Assembly (NCBI GenBank): GCA_017627255.1
Contig: JAGAHD010000046.1
Span: 1-59,434, forward strand
DNA length: 59,434 bases
Reading direction: 5' to 3'
Source of the DNA: Bacteroidales bacterium
Lineage (GTDB): Bacteria; Bacteroidota; Bacteroidia; Bacteroidales; UBA932
Shown: one piece after another, positions 37,889 to 44,539 of the stretch
How the letters are laid out: each line of letters starts with the position of its first letter
Position numbering within the stretch: position 1 is the stretch's first letter
Position numbers and translations under genes: made by a program
Notes under the pieces: generated by a model
The model's database searches: none
What the model was told of the DNA's origin: nothing
The model's input: only the letters and a program-made list of their open reading frames with translations

Positions 37889-38010
37889 CCATTCCTTACA
37901 GTATATATATTAATTCTTAGTCTGCTGGGGGAGCAACTCCTTTTTTGCTGAAGGCGTTGAGCCGTGGCATTTTTCTGAAGGAATTATTCTTGGAAAATTC
38001 GCTCAGGCTA

Positions 38011-38040
38011 TTGCATTTCCAGAAAAAAGTCGTACATTTG
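38011..38040 (+). promoter_or_regulatory. Promoter of the tRNA genes
   Basis: TTG (38011-38013), 19 bases, then TACATTTG (38033-38040), near consensus, about 18 bases before tRNA-Gln. Confidence 0.7.
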
Positions 38041-38058
38041 CAGTCCCGTTTGGGAAAT

Positions 38059-38129
38059 TGAGATATGGTGTAATGGTAGCACTACAGATTCTGGCTCTGT
38101 CAGTGAGGGTTCGAGTCCTTCTATCTCAA
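38059..38129 (+). tRNA. tRNA-Gln (anticodon CTG)
   Basis: Acceptor TGAGATA/TATCTCA with the weak first T-A pair typical of tRNA-Gln, discriminator A. Anticodon loop TTCTGGC gives CTG. T-loop TTCGAGT. 71 bases; CCA not encoded. Confidence 0.95.
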
Positions 38130-38132
38130 CAG

Positions 38133-38162
38133 AAAATCAGCCTTCGTCAAGCTGATTTTTAT
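38133..38162 (+). terminator. Hairpin between tRNA-Gln and tRNA-Met
   Basis: AAAATCAGC/GCTGATTTTT around CTTCGTCAA, with a T run. It may end the tRNA-Gln transcript partially. Confidence 0.7.
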
Positions 38163-38176
38163 TTTGAAACAACGAC

Positions 38177-38253
38177 GGCGGGGTAGCTCAGCTGGTTAGA
38201 GCGTCGGATTCATAATCCGGAGGTCGTGGGATCGTGACCCACTCCCGCTACCA
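38177..38253 (+). tRNA. tRNA-Met (anticodon CAT), elongator type, with unusual T-loop
   Basis: Acceptor GGCGGGG/TCCCGCT with G1-T72 wobble, discriminator A, CCA encoded. Anticodon stem TCGGA/TCCGG, loop TTCATAA. T-stem GTGGG/CCCAC encloses ATCGTGA instead of the usual TTCRANT: the T54-A58 pair is swapped to A54-T58. Elongator Met is the best match to the overall sequence; tRNA-Ile2 (CAT read as lysidine) is less likely. Confidence 0.92.
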
Positions 38254-38285
38254 ATACTGAAAACGTCGAAACTCTCTATATATGC

Positions 38286-38314
38286 CCGTCACTGTTCCTA
38301 GTGATGGTTTTTTA
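38286..38314 (+). terminator. Terminator after tRNA-Met
   Basis: CCGTCACT/AGTGATGG around GTTCCT, followed by TTTTTT. Confidence 0.75.
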
Positions 38315-38321
38315 TTATCTA

Positions 38322-38648
38322 TCAACCTACGGACACTTCTATCGACCGGATGCGGTTATTGCCAAAGTCACAATGGACAACCTGTTTCTGCCCTGCTTCG
38401 TAGGCAAAGAGCATCTTGGGCAGCGCCGTTATCAGGGAATCCAGCCACTGGTCGCCCTCGTCCTCGGAAACGGGGCAATAAATCCACTCAATGCCGTGCT
38501 CCCTGAGTGCCTTCACCAAATCTGCCGGGTAGGGTTTCTCCGACACATTGACGCAGAACTGGACACCGCCCCAGATGTAGGGGTTGTCCAGCAGGTGCAA
38601 GGTCGGGTATTCCCGTGCCGCTATGGATGCGAAGGTGTAGGATTTCAT
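38322..38648 (-). CDS. Short protein with a PTP/dual-specificity phosphatase loop, probably C-terminally truncated
   Basis: A 108-residue protein. Near the C-terminus VVHCDFGNNRIRS (His92, Cys93, Gly96, Arg99) fits the HCxxGxxR phosphate-binding loop of tyrosine/dual-specificity phosphatases. Upstream there is LRKHGIEWIYCPVSEDEG-type sequence (REHGIEWIYCPVSED), where such folds usually carry the general acid Asp. Only 9 residues follow the loop arginine, whereas the fold normally needs a further helical segment of 40 or more residues, so it may be truncated or a minimal variant. It starts 3 bases after the stop of the gene upstream (two-gene operon). It sits beside tRNA-Met in a patch of lower GC. 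Confidence 0.55.
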   Translation of the reverse strand: MKSYTFASIAAREYPTLHLLDNPYIWGGVQFCVNVSEKPYPADLVKALREHGIEWIYCPVSEDEGDQWLDSLITALPKMLFAYEAGQKQVVHCDFGNNRIRSIEVSVG

Positions 38649-38651
38649 CGG

Positions 38652-39119
38652 CTATTTAACGTTGGTCTCGATATGGAAGTTGGCGTATATGCCGCTGCTC
38701 TGGGCCAAATCTTTGTACTCTTCCGAATAATTGGAGCAGAACAATCCTCCCGTGCCGGAAATAAGCTCCTCAAACTCGGAAACGGGGTGCTTGCCATCGG
38801 GGAACGTATACTTGTAGTGCTCGTTCACATTATAGCCACTCCAGGAAGTCCATTCCTGATTGTCCCGGCTCATTTGAAGTTTGTGGGGCCAGATTCTGAT
38901 TGACATCGAGTGACGGTTGAATGCACCTTCCTCGTGGGCCCCTTCATGTGAACTCAGATACACGTGTACTCTGGCTTTGAAAGAATTGGGAGCCGTAATC
39001 ATCGTGATGGCCACCTGGATGGCACGCCACTGATCGGAGTACTTCTCCACCGGGATTTCCTCAAGGAATTTGATGAGGCCCTTTTTTACGGTTTCGGGCA
39101 ATTTGTCGAGTTTATCCAT
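38652..39119 (-). CDS. Protein of unknown function, partner of the PTP-loop protein
   Basis: A 155-residue soluble protein with no signal peptide and no family I recognise. The N-terminus is helical and charged (MDKLDKLPETVKKGLIKFLEEIP). The middle looks like beta strands (ARVHVYLSSHEG, SMSIRIWPHKLQMSRD), and there is a Trp/Tyr-rich part (WTSWSGYNVNEHYKYTFPDG). The gene pairs closely with the downstream PTP-loop gene, so a shared function such as a regulatory or toxin-like pair is possible but unsupported. A promoter box lies at 39142-39149. Confidence 0.6.
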   Translation of the reverse strand: MDKLDKLPETVKKGLIKFLEEIPVEKYSDQWRAIQVAITMITAPNSFKARVHVYLSSHEGAHEEGAFNRHSMSIRIWPHKLQMSRDNQEWTSWSGYNVNEHYKYTFPDGKHPVSEFEELISGTGGLFCSNYSEEYKDLAQSSGIYANFHIETNVK

Positions 39120-39141
39120 GGGTAGCTTGCTTTAGATGGCG

Positions 39142-39149
39142 CAAATATA
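39142..39149 (-). promoter_or_regulatory. Promoter -7 box of the two-gene unit
   Basis: Minus-strand TATATTTG, perfect TAnnTTTG, 22 bases before the ATG at 39119. The spacing to a TTTG (39164-39167) is short (14). Confidence 0.5.
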
Positions 39150-39315
39150 ATGGAAGCTTGTGCCAAACTATTGCCGAATGGTGAAAAATATTCTGTATGG
39201 CAGCTGACCGCTAATGGCTTGTCGATGACAGGCAGACCGTCTCCTGCGGAAATAGGTCAGGTCACCTCCGGCGCTTTGCACAGCGGCGTTTTTTTCTGTG
39301 TTTGCGGATAATATG

Positions 39316-39323
39316 TATCTTTG
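39316..39323 (+). promoter_or_regulatory. Promoter -7 box of the YhfC-like gene
   Basis: TATCTTTG, 31 bases before the ATG at 39355. Confidence 0.55.
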
Positions 39324-39354
39324 TGGGAGTTAATCCTGTAATTTGCTTTGGAAA

Positions 39355-40152
39355 ATGGTACCTGTTAGTTCTCTCATCATGATGGCGGTTTGCGCCCTTC
39401 TGGGATTCGCCGTTCCTCTGGCGTTGTCCTGGTGGCTGGTTCGAAAGTATAAGGTCCGTCCCGCGGTCATCCTGATCGGTGCGGGTGTGTTTGTCGTATT
39501 TGCACTGGTCCTGGAATCTGCGGTGCATCAGGTGGTGCTCAAGGGGCCCGGCGGCCAGGCCATTCTGGGGAACACGTGGTATTATGCGCTGTATGGGGGA
39601 CTTATGGCTGGATTGTTCGAGGAAACCGGACGCTTCCTTTCGATGAAATATCTCCTGAAGAAAGAGCCTTCGGACGCCCTGACCGGTGCTGCTTACGGGG
39701 TCGGACATGGCGGCGCAGAGATGATATTGGTGTTCGGCTTTACCATGGTGAGTAACCTGGTCCTGTCGGTCATGATCAATACGGGACAGGCGGAATCGAT
39801 CCTTTCCTCCGCCCCAGGCGAAGCCCGGGAGCAGATAGCGGCGCAGTTCGCCCAGTTGCAGGAACTCCGCGCCGGTACCCTGCTGACAGGTGTCTGGGAA
39901 CGTCTTTCCGCCCTGATCCTGCACGTGGGTTTGTCCCTGATGGTCTGGACGGCCGTCCGGAAGGGAGGGCGCTGGCTCTGGCTCTTCCCGGCCGCCATCC
40001 TGCTTCATTCCCTGGTGGATGCCTGTGCCGTGGTCCTCGTAAAAAACGCGGACATGCTGGTAGTGGAACTCATCGTGTTCGCGCTGGCCGTAGCCATCGG
40101 TACGGCCGGATTCATGCTGGCGAGGAATCTTTCCAGGAACGATACGGTATGA
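39355..40152 (+). CDS. YhfC-family intramembrane metalloprotease-like protein
   Basis: A 265-residue protein with about seven membrane helices. Motifs EETGRF near residue 94, GVGHGGAEM near 120 and a later LLHSLVDAC match the YhfC/CPBP-like glutamic-type or metal-dependent intramembrane protease group (EExxR, then H residues). The substrate is unknown; relatives process membrane peptides or secreted bacteriocin-like peptides. The ATG at 39355 is preferred over a TTG four codons upstream. It ends in a shared terminator with the convergent gene. Confidence 0.75.
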   Translation: MVPVSSLIMMAVCALLGFAVPLALSWWLVRKYKVRPAVILIGAGVFVVFALVLESAVHQVVLKGPGGQAILGNTWYYALYGGLMAGLFEETGRFLSMKYLLKKEPSDALTGAAYGVGHGGAEMILVFGFTMVSNLVLSVMINTGQAESILSSAPGEAREQIAAQFAQLQELRAGTLLTGVWERLSALILHVGLSLMVWTAVRKGGRWLWLFPAAILLHSLVDACAVVLVKNADMLVVELIVFALAVAIGTAGFMLARNLSRNDTV

Positions 40153-40153
40153 A

Positions 40154-40195
40154 AAAACCGGCAGCAGTCCCATCGGGGGACGACCGCCGGTTTTC
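40154..40195. terminator. Bidirectional terminator between convergent genes
   Basis: AAAACCGGC/GCCGGTTTT outer stem with an inner GTCCC/GGGAC stem, flanked by A and T runs on both sides. Confidence 0.8.
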
Positions 40196-40213
40196 CTGGT
40201 GTCCGGAACGGAC

Positions 40214-40822
40214 CTAGAACTGCAGGGCAAAGGACATGCCGGCAGCCGGCTGCGTGCCGGTTGCGGTCTGGACGATGTTCACGGAAGGACGCAGGGTGGC
40301 ATTGACGGCATGCCGGCTCTGGAGGTCCTGATAATACATGTTCTTCACTTTGGCGATCTTGGATGCATCGACGGCAGAGCAGATTCCGAGGACCAGTTCG
40401 GCGACGCCGGCACCGATGAGGATGCCGAGATCCCTGATGGCGGCATTCTTGTTCTTGCAGATCAGCTCATTTTTGTCATCCAGGACGAGTTTCCCGTTTG
40501 CGTCTCTTTCAAACTGGTCGATCATGTCATTTGCGGCGAAGTTGCCGACGACGGAAAGCGCAATGCTGCCGCCCAGGAAGGCCAAACCGCGACCGTTTTC
40601 ACGGCAGACGAACTGTCCGAGGCCAGGCACAGCCAGGGAGGAAAGTGCGGACCAGGTCCGGGAATACGGATCCCCTGCGGTCTTCGTGTAGGTCTGTCCT
40701 TTGTAGAGCTGTTTCAACTCCTTGTAGGACATGCCGGGTTCAATCCGATAACTTGCGACCGTTTGTGCGGAAACAGCCGTGGTGGCGAGGGCCATCGCCA
40801 AAATGAGGAGAAAACGTTTCAT
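40214..40822 (-). CDS. Exported or membrane protein of unknown function
   Basis: A 202-residue protein with a signal peptide (ending AVSAQ). The mature part starts with a conserved-looking SYRIEPGMSYKELKQLYKGQTY and has small-residue-rich hydrophobic segments (WSALSSLAVPGLGQ, LAFLGGSIALSVVGNF, LGILIGAGVAELVLGICSAVDA) like DUF5683-type proteins with a glycine-zipper. It ends with FALQF, as in some outer-membrane proteins. Function unknown. Bacteroidales homologues are likely, given the composition. Confidence 0.7.
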   Translation of the reverse strand: MKRFLLILAMALATTAVSAQTVASYRIEPGMSYKELKQLYKGQTYTKTAGDPYSRTWSALSSLAVPGLGQFVCRENGRGLAFLGGSIALSVVGNFAANDMIDQFERDANGKLVLDDKNELICKNKNAAIRDLGILIGAGVAELVLGICSAVDASKIAKVKNMYYQDLQSRHAVNATLRPSVNIVQTATGTQPAAGMSFALQF

Positions 40823-41013
40823 TGTGTTACTGATTTAAAAAAAAGATTCCATAGTTTTGCGCTGCAAAATAACGGAAAATAATTTGGAATATCAAAAAAA
40901 AAGGTTACTAAAAGTGCTGCGCCACGGGCTTCTGGGGCAGGTTCCGGTTGCGTTTTGTCTTCTGGAATGATCCCTTTTTTGAAGAGAGATTTTACATTTT
41001 CGTTAAAAATTGT

Positions 41014-41021
41014 CATCTTTG
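41014..41021 (+). promoter_or_regulatory. Possible -7 box of the acyl-ligase gene
   Basis: CATCTTTG, one mismatch from TAnnTTTG. If used, transcription starts near 41027, which excludes the TTG at 41010 as start codon. Confidence 0.4.
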
Positions 41022-41039
41022 CGCGGAAATACAGAAGAA

Positions 41040-42656
41040 TTGAAACAAGAACCTGTCAATAAGCTTCTCGAGAAGAGCTTTCAAACCCACTGGAACCGTC
41101 CCGCCCTGTCCAATTACCAGGGCGAAACCCTCTTGTACCGCGACCTGGCCCGGAGCATCGCGAAAATGCACCTGGCCTATTCCCATTATGGAATCGTGCC
41201 CGGCGACAAGGTCGTAATCTGCTCGCGGAACCAGACCCACTGGGCGGTCTGCTTCCTGGCTGCCATGACCTACGGGGCCGTTCCGGTCCCGCTGCTGCAC
41301 GAATTCAAACCGGGGAACATCCATTATCTGGTGAACCATTCCGGCGCCAAGTTGCTGTTTGTGGAACATCAGATCTGGGACGGCCTGACGGCGGAGGACA
41401 TGCCCGAACTGACGGCGGTCATCCAGATGGAGGACTACCGGCTCCTGTATGTCCGGGAAGGGACGGCGGAGGTAATCCGTCCGCAGCTGGAGAAATGGTT
41501 CAAGGAAAAGTATCCGGAGGGGTTCCGTCCTTCCGACATCTGCTATTATGAGGATAAGCCGGATGAGCTGGCGATTTTGAGTTACACTTCCGGGACATCC
41601 GGTTTTTCCAAAGGGGTGATGATCCCTTACCGGGCGGTGTGGTCCAACGTGGATTTCATGCATGCCGCCCTGCCGATGATCGGAAGTGCTTCGGAAGTCG
41701 TTTCGATCCTTCCGGCCGCCCACATGTACGGGATGATGTTCGAATTCTTCTTTGAGATGGTGATGGGGTGCCATGTGCATTTCCTGAACAAGGCGCCCAG
41801 CCCCAAAGTCATCGCGGAGGCTTTCGCGGAAATCCGTCCCCAGGTCGTGTATGCCGTTCCGCTGATCGTCGAGAAAATCTACAAGTCCCTGCTGCGGACC
41901 TGTCCCGACGGGGAGACGCTGTGCAAGGCCCTCGTGGATTTCTTCGGGGGTAATTTTGAGGAAATCATCATCGGCGGCGCCCCCCTCAATCCCGAGGTTG
42001 AGCGGACGCTCCGCAAGATCCGTTTCCCTTTCACCATCGGCTACGGCATGACGGAATGCGCTCCGATCATTTCCTATTCACGCTGGTTCGACGGTCGGCT
42101 GTTTTCATGCGGCACCGTCGCCCCCCATATGGAAATCCGGATCGATTCAGTTGCCCCCCACCTGATTCCCGGAGAAGTGCAGGTGAGGGGCAAGAATGTG
42201 TTCCTCGGCTATTACAAACGTCCCGCCGCCACGCAGGAGGTCTTCACGGAGGACGGCTGGTTCCGGACCGGGGACGTGGGCATTCTCGACAGCGAAGGGT
42301 ATCTGTACCTGCGCGGACGCACCAAGTGCATGATCCTCGGCGCTTCCGGTCAGAACATCTATCCCGAAGAAATCGAGGCGGTCCTGAACAACATGCCGTA
42401 TGTGATCCATTCCCTCGTCGTGGAGGATGACCGGAAACTGGTGGGACTGATCTATCCCGACTACCGCCAGGCGGACCAGCACGGACTTGGAGCGAAAGAA
42501 CTGAAGGAACTGCTTTCCGAGGGGCTTCCGGAAGTCAACAAGCGCCTGCCGAATTATTCCCGGATCGCATATCTGGAACTGATGCCTGAGGATTTCGAAA
42601 TGACACCGAAAGGCAGCATCAAGCGCTATCTGTACCAGCGGAACCGGCCGGCATAG
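41040..42656 (+). CDS. AMP-forming acyl-CoA/acyl-acid ligase (long-chain fatty acid-CoA ligase-like)
   Basis: About 538 residues of the ANL superfamily: P-loop YTSGTSGFSKGV, adenylate motif GYGMTECAP, hinge TGDVGILDSEGYLYLRGR and the catalytic Lys region (TPKGSIKRYLY). It adenylates a carboxylic acid, probably a fatty acid, for CoA or carrier-protein transfer. The 5' end is uncertain: no ATG in phase. The TTG at 41040 (MKQEPVNKLL) fits a start just after the promoter box with AGAAGAA upstream, better than the TTG at 41010. The encoded long-chain activity is typical of FadD-like enzymes in Bacteroidota. Monocistronic. Confidence 0.88.
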   Translation: MKQEPVNKLLEKSFQTHWNRPALSNYQGETLLYRDLARSIAKMHLAYSHYGIVPGDKVVICSRNQTHWAVCFLAAMTYGAVPVPLLHEFKPGNIHYLVNHSGAKLLFVEHQIWDGLTAEDMPELTAVIQMEDYRLLYVREGTAEVIRPQLEKWFKEKYPEGFRPSDICYYEDKPDELAILSYTSGTSGFSKGVMIPYRAVWSNVDFMHAALPMIGSASEVVSILPAAHMYGMMFEFFFEMVMGCHVHFLNKAPSPKVIAEAFAEIRPQVVYAVPLIVEKIYKSLLRTCPDGETLCKALVDFFGGNFEEIIIGGAPLNPEVERTLRKIRFPFTIGYGMTECAPIISYSRWFDGRLFSCGTVAPHMEIRIDSVAPHLIPGEVQVRGKNVFLGYYKRPAATQEVFTEDGWFRTGDVGILDSEGYLYLRGRTKCMILGASGQNIYPEEIEAVLNNMPYVIHSLVVEDDRKLVGLIYPDYRQADQHGLGAKELKELLSEGLPEVNKRLPNYSRIAYLELMPEDFEMTPKGSIKRYLYQRNRPA

Positions 42657-42805
42657 AATCAGAACTCAGTTTCCCCGCCCCATTGGGGGCCATCCTGGCT
42701 GCGGGGCCGTGCATGCGTCGCTGCATGGCCGCATCGGCTTTCCTTCGGACCTCGCGTTAAGGGCGGCGGACAGATGCGGCATGACGTTAATTTGATTTGT
42801 TTTAT

Positions 42806-42813
42806 TATTTTTG
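42806..42813 (+). promoter_or_regulatory. Promoter -7 box of the sigma factor gene
   Basis: TATTTTTG matches TAnnTTTG, 9 bases before the ATG at 42823. The 120 bases before it contain only GC-rich hairpins and no gene. Confidence 0.45.
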
Positions 42814-42822
42814 CATTCAGGA

Positions 42823-43428
42823 ATGAAAGACATGCGCACAGAAACTCCATCCGTGACCGAAGAAATGGTCAGGCGCCTGAATGCGGGCGAGATAGATGCC
42901 TTTAACGACATCTATCATGCTACGTATGTGTATCTGTGCTGCGTGGCCGCTTATTATGTTCATAGCCGCCAGGCGGCTACCAGTGTTGTCAATGATGTTT
43001 TCCTCGCCTTCTGGGAACACCGCGGGGATATCCAGTATCCGCCCCTGCCGTACTTGCGGCGGGCGGTACGGAACCAGAGTGTGAGCTATCTCCGTTCCTC
43101 CCTGTTCAAGGAGGAGATGTCGACCGTCCATGAAGAGGCAGCGTGGGATTTCCTGGAGAATCACCTGCTGTCCAGTGACAATCCCCTGCAGGATATCGAG
43201 AACAATGAAATGTGGGGGATCATCTCCGGGGTGGTCGAATCACTGCCGCCCCGTTGCCGTGAGGTTTTCAAGCGGTGCCTGTTCGAAGGAAAAACCTATT
43301 CCGAGGTGGCGGAGGAAATGGGAATCAGCGCTTCGACGGCGCGCGTGCATCTGAGAAACGCCGTCAACCGTCTTCGTGAGGAGCTCGACGCCCCGCTGTT
43401 CGTGGCGCTGCTGCTGCTCATCTGGTAA
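42823..43428 (+). CDS. ECF-type RNA polymerase sigma factor
   Basis: About 201 residues. Sigma region 2 (LNAGEIDAFNDIYHATYVYLCCVAAYYV...VNDVFLAFWEHR, about 20-75) and region 4 (LPPRCREVFKRCLFEGKTYSEVAEEMGISASTARVHLRNAV, about 135-185) are complete. The hydrophobic C-terminal tail (LFVALLLLIW) is typical of Bacteroidota PUL sigma factors. It is held by the FecR protein encoded next and released when the STN-SusC is loaded with substrate. The ATG at 42823 is preferred; 42832 is possible. Confidence 0.93.
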   Translation: MKDMRTETPSVTEEMVRRLNAGEIDAFNDIYHATYVYLCCVAAYYVHSRQAATSVVNDVFLAFWEHRGDIQYPPLPYLRRAVRNQSVSYLRSSLFKEEMSTVHEEAAWDFLENHLLSSDNPLQDIENNEMWGIISGVVESLPPRCREVFKRCLFEGKTYSEVAEEMGISASTARVHLRNAVNRLREELDAPLFVALLLLIW

Positions 43429-43464
43429 AAATCTATTCTTTTTTAAACACTTCCGGATGTTTTT

Positions 43465-43494
43465 GCGTATGGATGGTTAGAACTACCCATACGC
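43465..43494 (+). promoter_or_regulatory. Imperfect palindrome just upstream of the anti-sigma ATG
   Basis: GCGTATGG/CCATACGC with inner pairing up to a two-base loop. It ends 6 bases before the FecR start codon, where it could restrict ribosome access or serve as an operator. Confidence 0.5.
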
Positions 43495-43500
43495 CCCTCT

Positions 43501-44514
43501 ATGTACCATTTTCAGTCAACCCAGCAACTGAGGAAAGATATTGATGCCTATCTGAAGGACCGGTGTTCGCATGACGATGCCGTTTCCCTGCTGGAATATC
43601 TTTCGACAGACGCCGAAGCGGAAAAGCTTTTCAAGCAGGTGTCTGCATTCCGGGCTATGTCCGAAGCCCATTTCTTCGCCCGGCAGGAGAAACCCTCCCT
43701 CCGGAAAATCCACCGAAGGATCGGAAAGGCTCAAGGCCACACCGTGTCTTTCTGGATAGCGACCGTCGCTGCCGCCGTCGCCGCGCTGCTGCTGGTCAAC
43801 AGCCTGGTACTATTGAGGAAGAACAGGGAAGTAACAGAGACATATACTCAGGTTACGTCTCCGTATGTCATCCGGGTTCCGGAGGGAAGCCGAACGACGG
43901 TTTCGCTTCCGGACGGAACGCTGGTAACGTTGAATTCCGGTTCTTCCATCGTCTACAACCATGATTTCGGAATTTTCGACAGGAAGGTGGAACTCAAGGG
44001 AGAAGGCTATTTCGAGGTGGCAAAGGACCTCGGGAAACCTTTTTCCGTGCACGTAGACAAAATGACCGTCGAGGTGACCGGCACGACGTTCAATGTCAAT
44101 GCGTATGACGATGAGGAGTACATCCTGGTATCCCTGCTTGAAGGGCGGGTCAATCTCAGCAACGGACGGGGTGTTACGATGGCGCTGTACCAGAATGAGG
44201 TAGCCAGTTTCAACCGTCGCTCCGGCCAGTTCACGAAGAAACATGCGGAGGTAAAAAACAGTGCGGACTGGGTCGATGGCGGATTCACGTTCGAGAACAC
44301 GCCCTTCACGACGATTGCTCACCGCCTGGAGCGGAAATTCAACATCCGGATCATCATCGAGAGCGAACGCTTGAAGAAGCAATATTATACGGCTACCTTC
44401 TCGGCGGAGAAGAGTGTCTATGACATCCTCCGGGAAATCGATGTCGAGAACCAGTATACCTGGCGCGAGACGGACGGCGGCCTGATCATTTCCGAAAAAA
44501 CCAACAACCACTAA
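43501..44514 (+). CDS. FecR-family anti-sigma factor
   Basis: A 337-residue protein. The N-terminal cytoplasmic part (1-78) binds sigma. One membrane helix (about 80-104: FWIATVAAAVAALLLVNSLVLL) follows, then the periplasmic FecR domain (VPEGSRTTVSLPDGTLVTLNSGSSIVY, VELKGEGYFEVA, VEVTGTTFNVNAY) and a C-terminal DUF4974-like STN-like segment (TFENTPFTTIAHRLERKFNIRI...DILREIDVENQYTW). It relays the signal from the STN domain of the next gene's SusC to the sigma factor. The start follows a palindrome by 6 bases. Confidence 0.94.
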   Translation: MYHFQSTQQLRKDIDAYLKDRCSHDDAVSLLEYLSTDAEAEKLFKQVSAFRAMSEAHFFARQEKPSLRKIHRRIGKAQGHTVSFWIATVAAAVAALLLVNSLVLLRKNREVTETYTQVTSPYVIRVPEGSRTTVSLPDGTLVTLNSGSSIVYNHDFGIFDRKVELKGEGYFEVAKDLGKPFSVHVDKMTVEVTGTTFNVNAYDDEEYILVSLLEGRVNLSNGRGVTMALYQNEVASFNRRSGQFTKKHAEVKNSADWVDGGFTFENTPFTTIAHRLERKFNIRIIIESERLKKQYYTATFSAEKSVYDILREIDVENQYTWRETDGGLIISEKTNNH

Positions 44515-44539
44515 TTTATTAACCAATAAACAACACGTT

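Noticed and set aside
37825..38010. Small RNA gene between guaA2 and the tRNAs
   Set aside because: Two hairpins are present but no promoter precedes them, so they are better read as the 3' end of the purine operon.
38059..39120. Integrated mobile element at the tRNA genes
   Set aside because: No integrase, transposase, direct repeat of a tRNA end or phage gene was found. Only two small accessory-looking genes are present.
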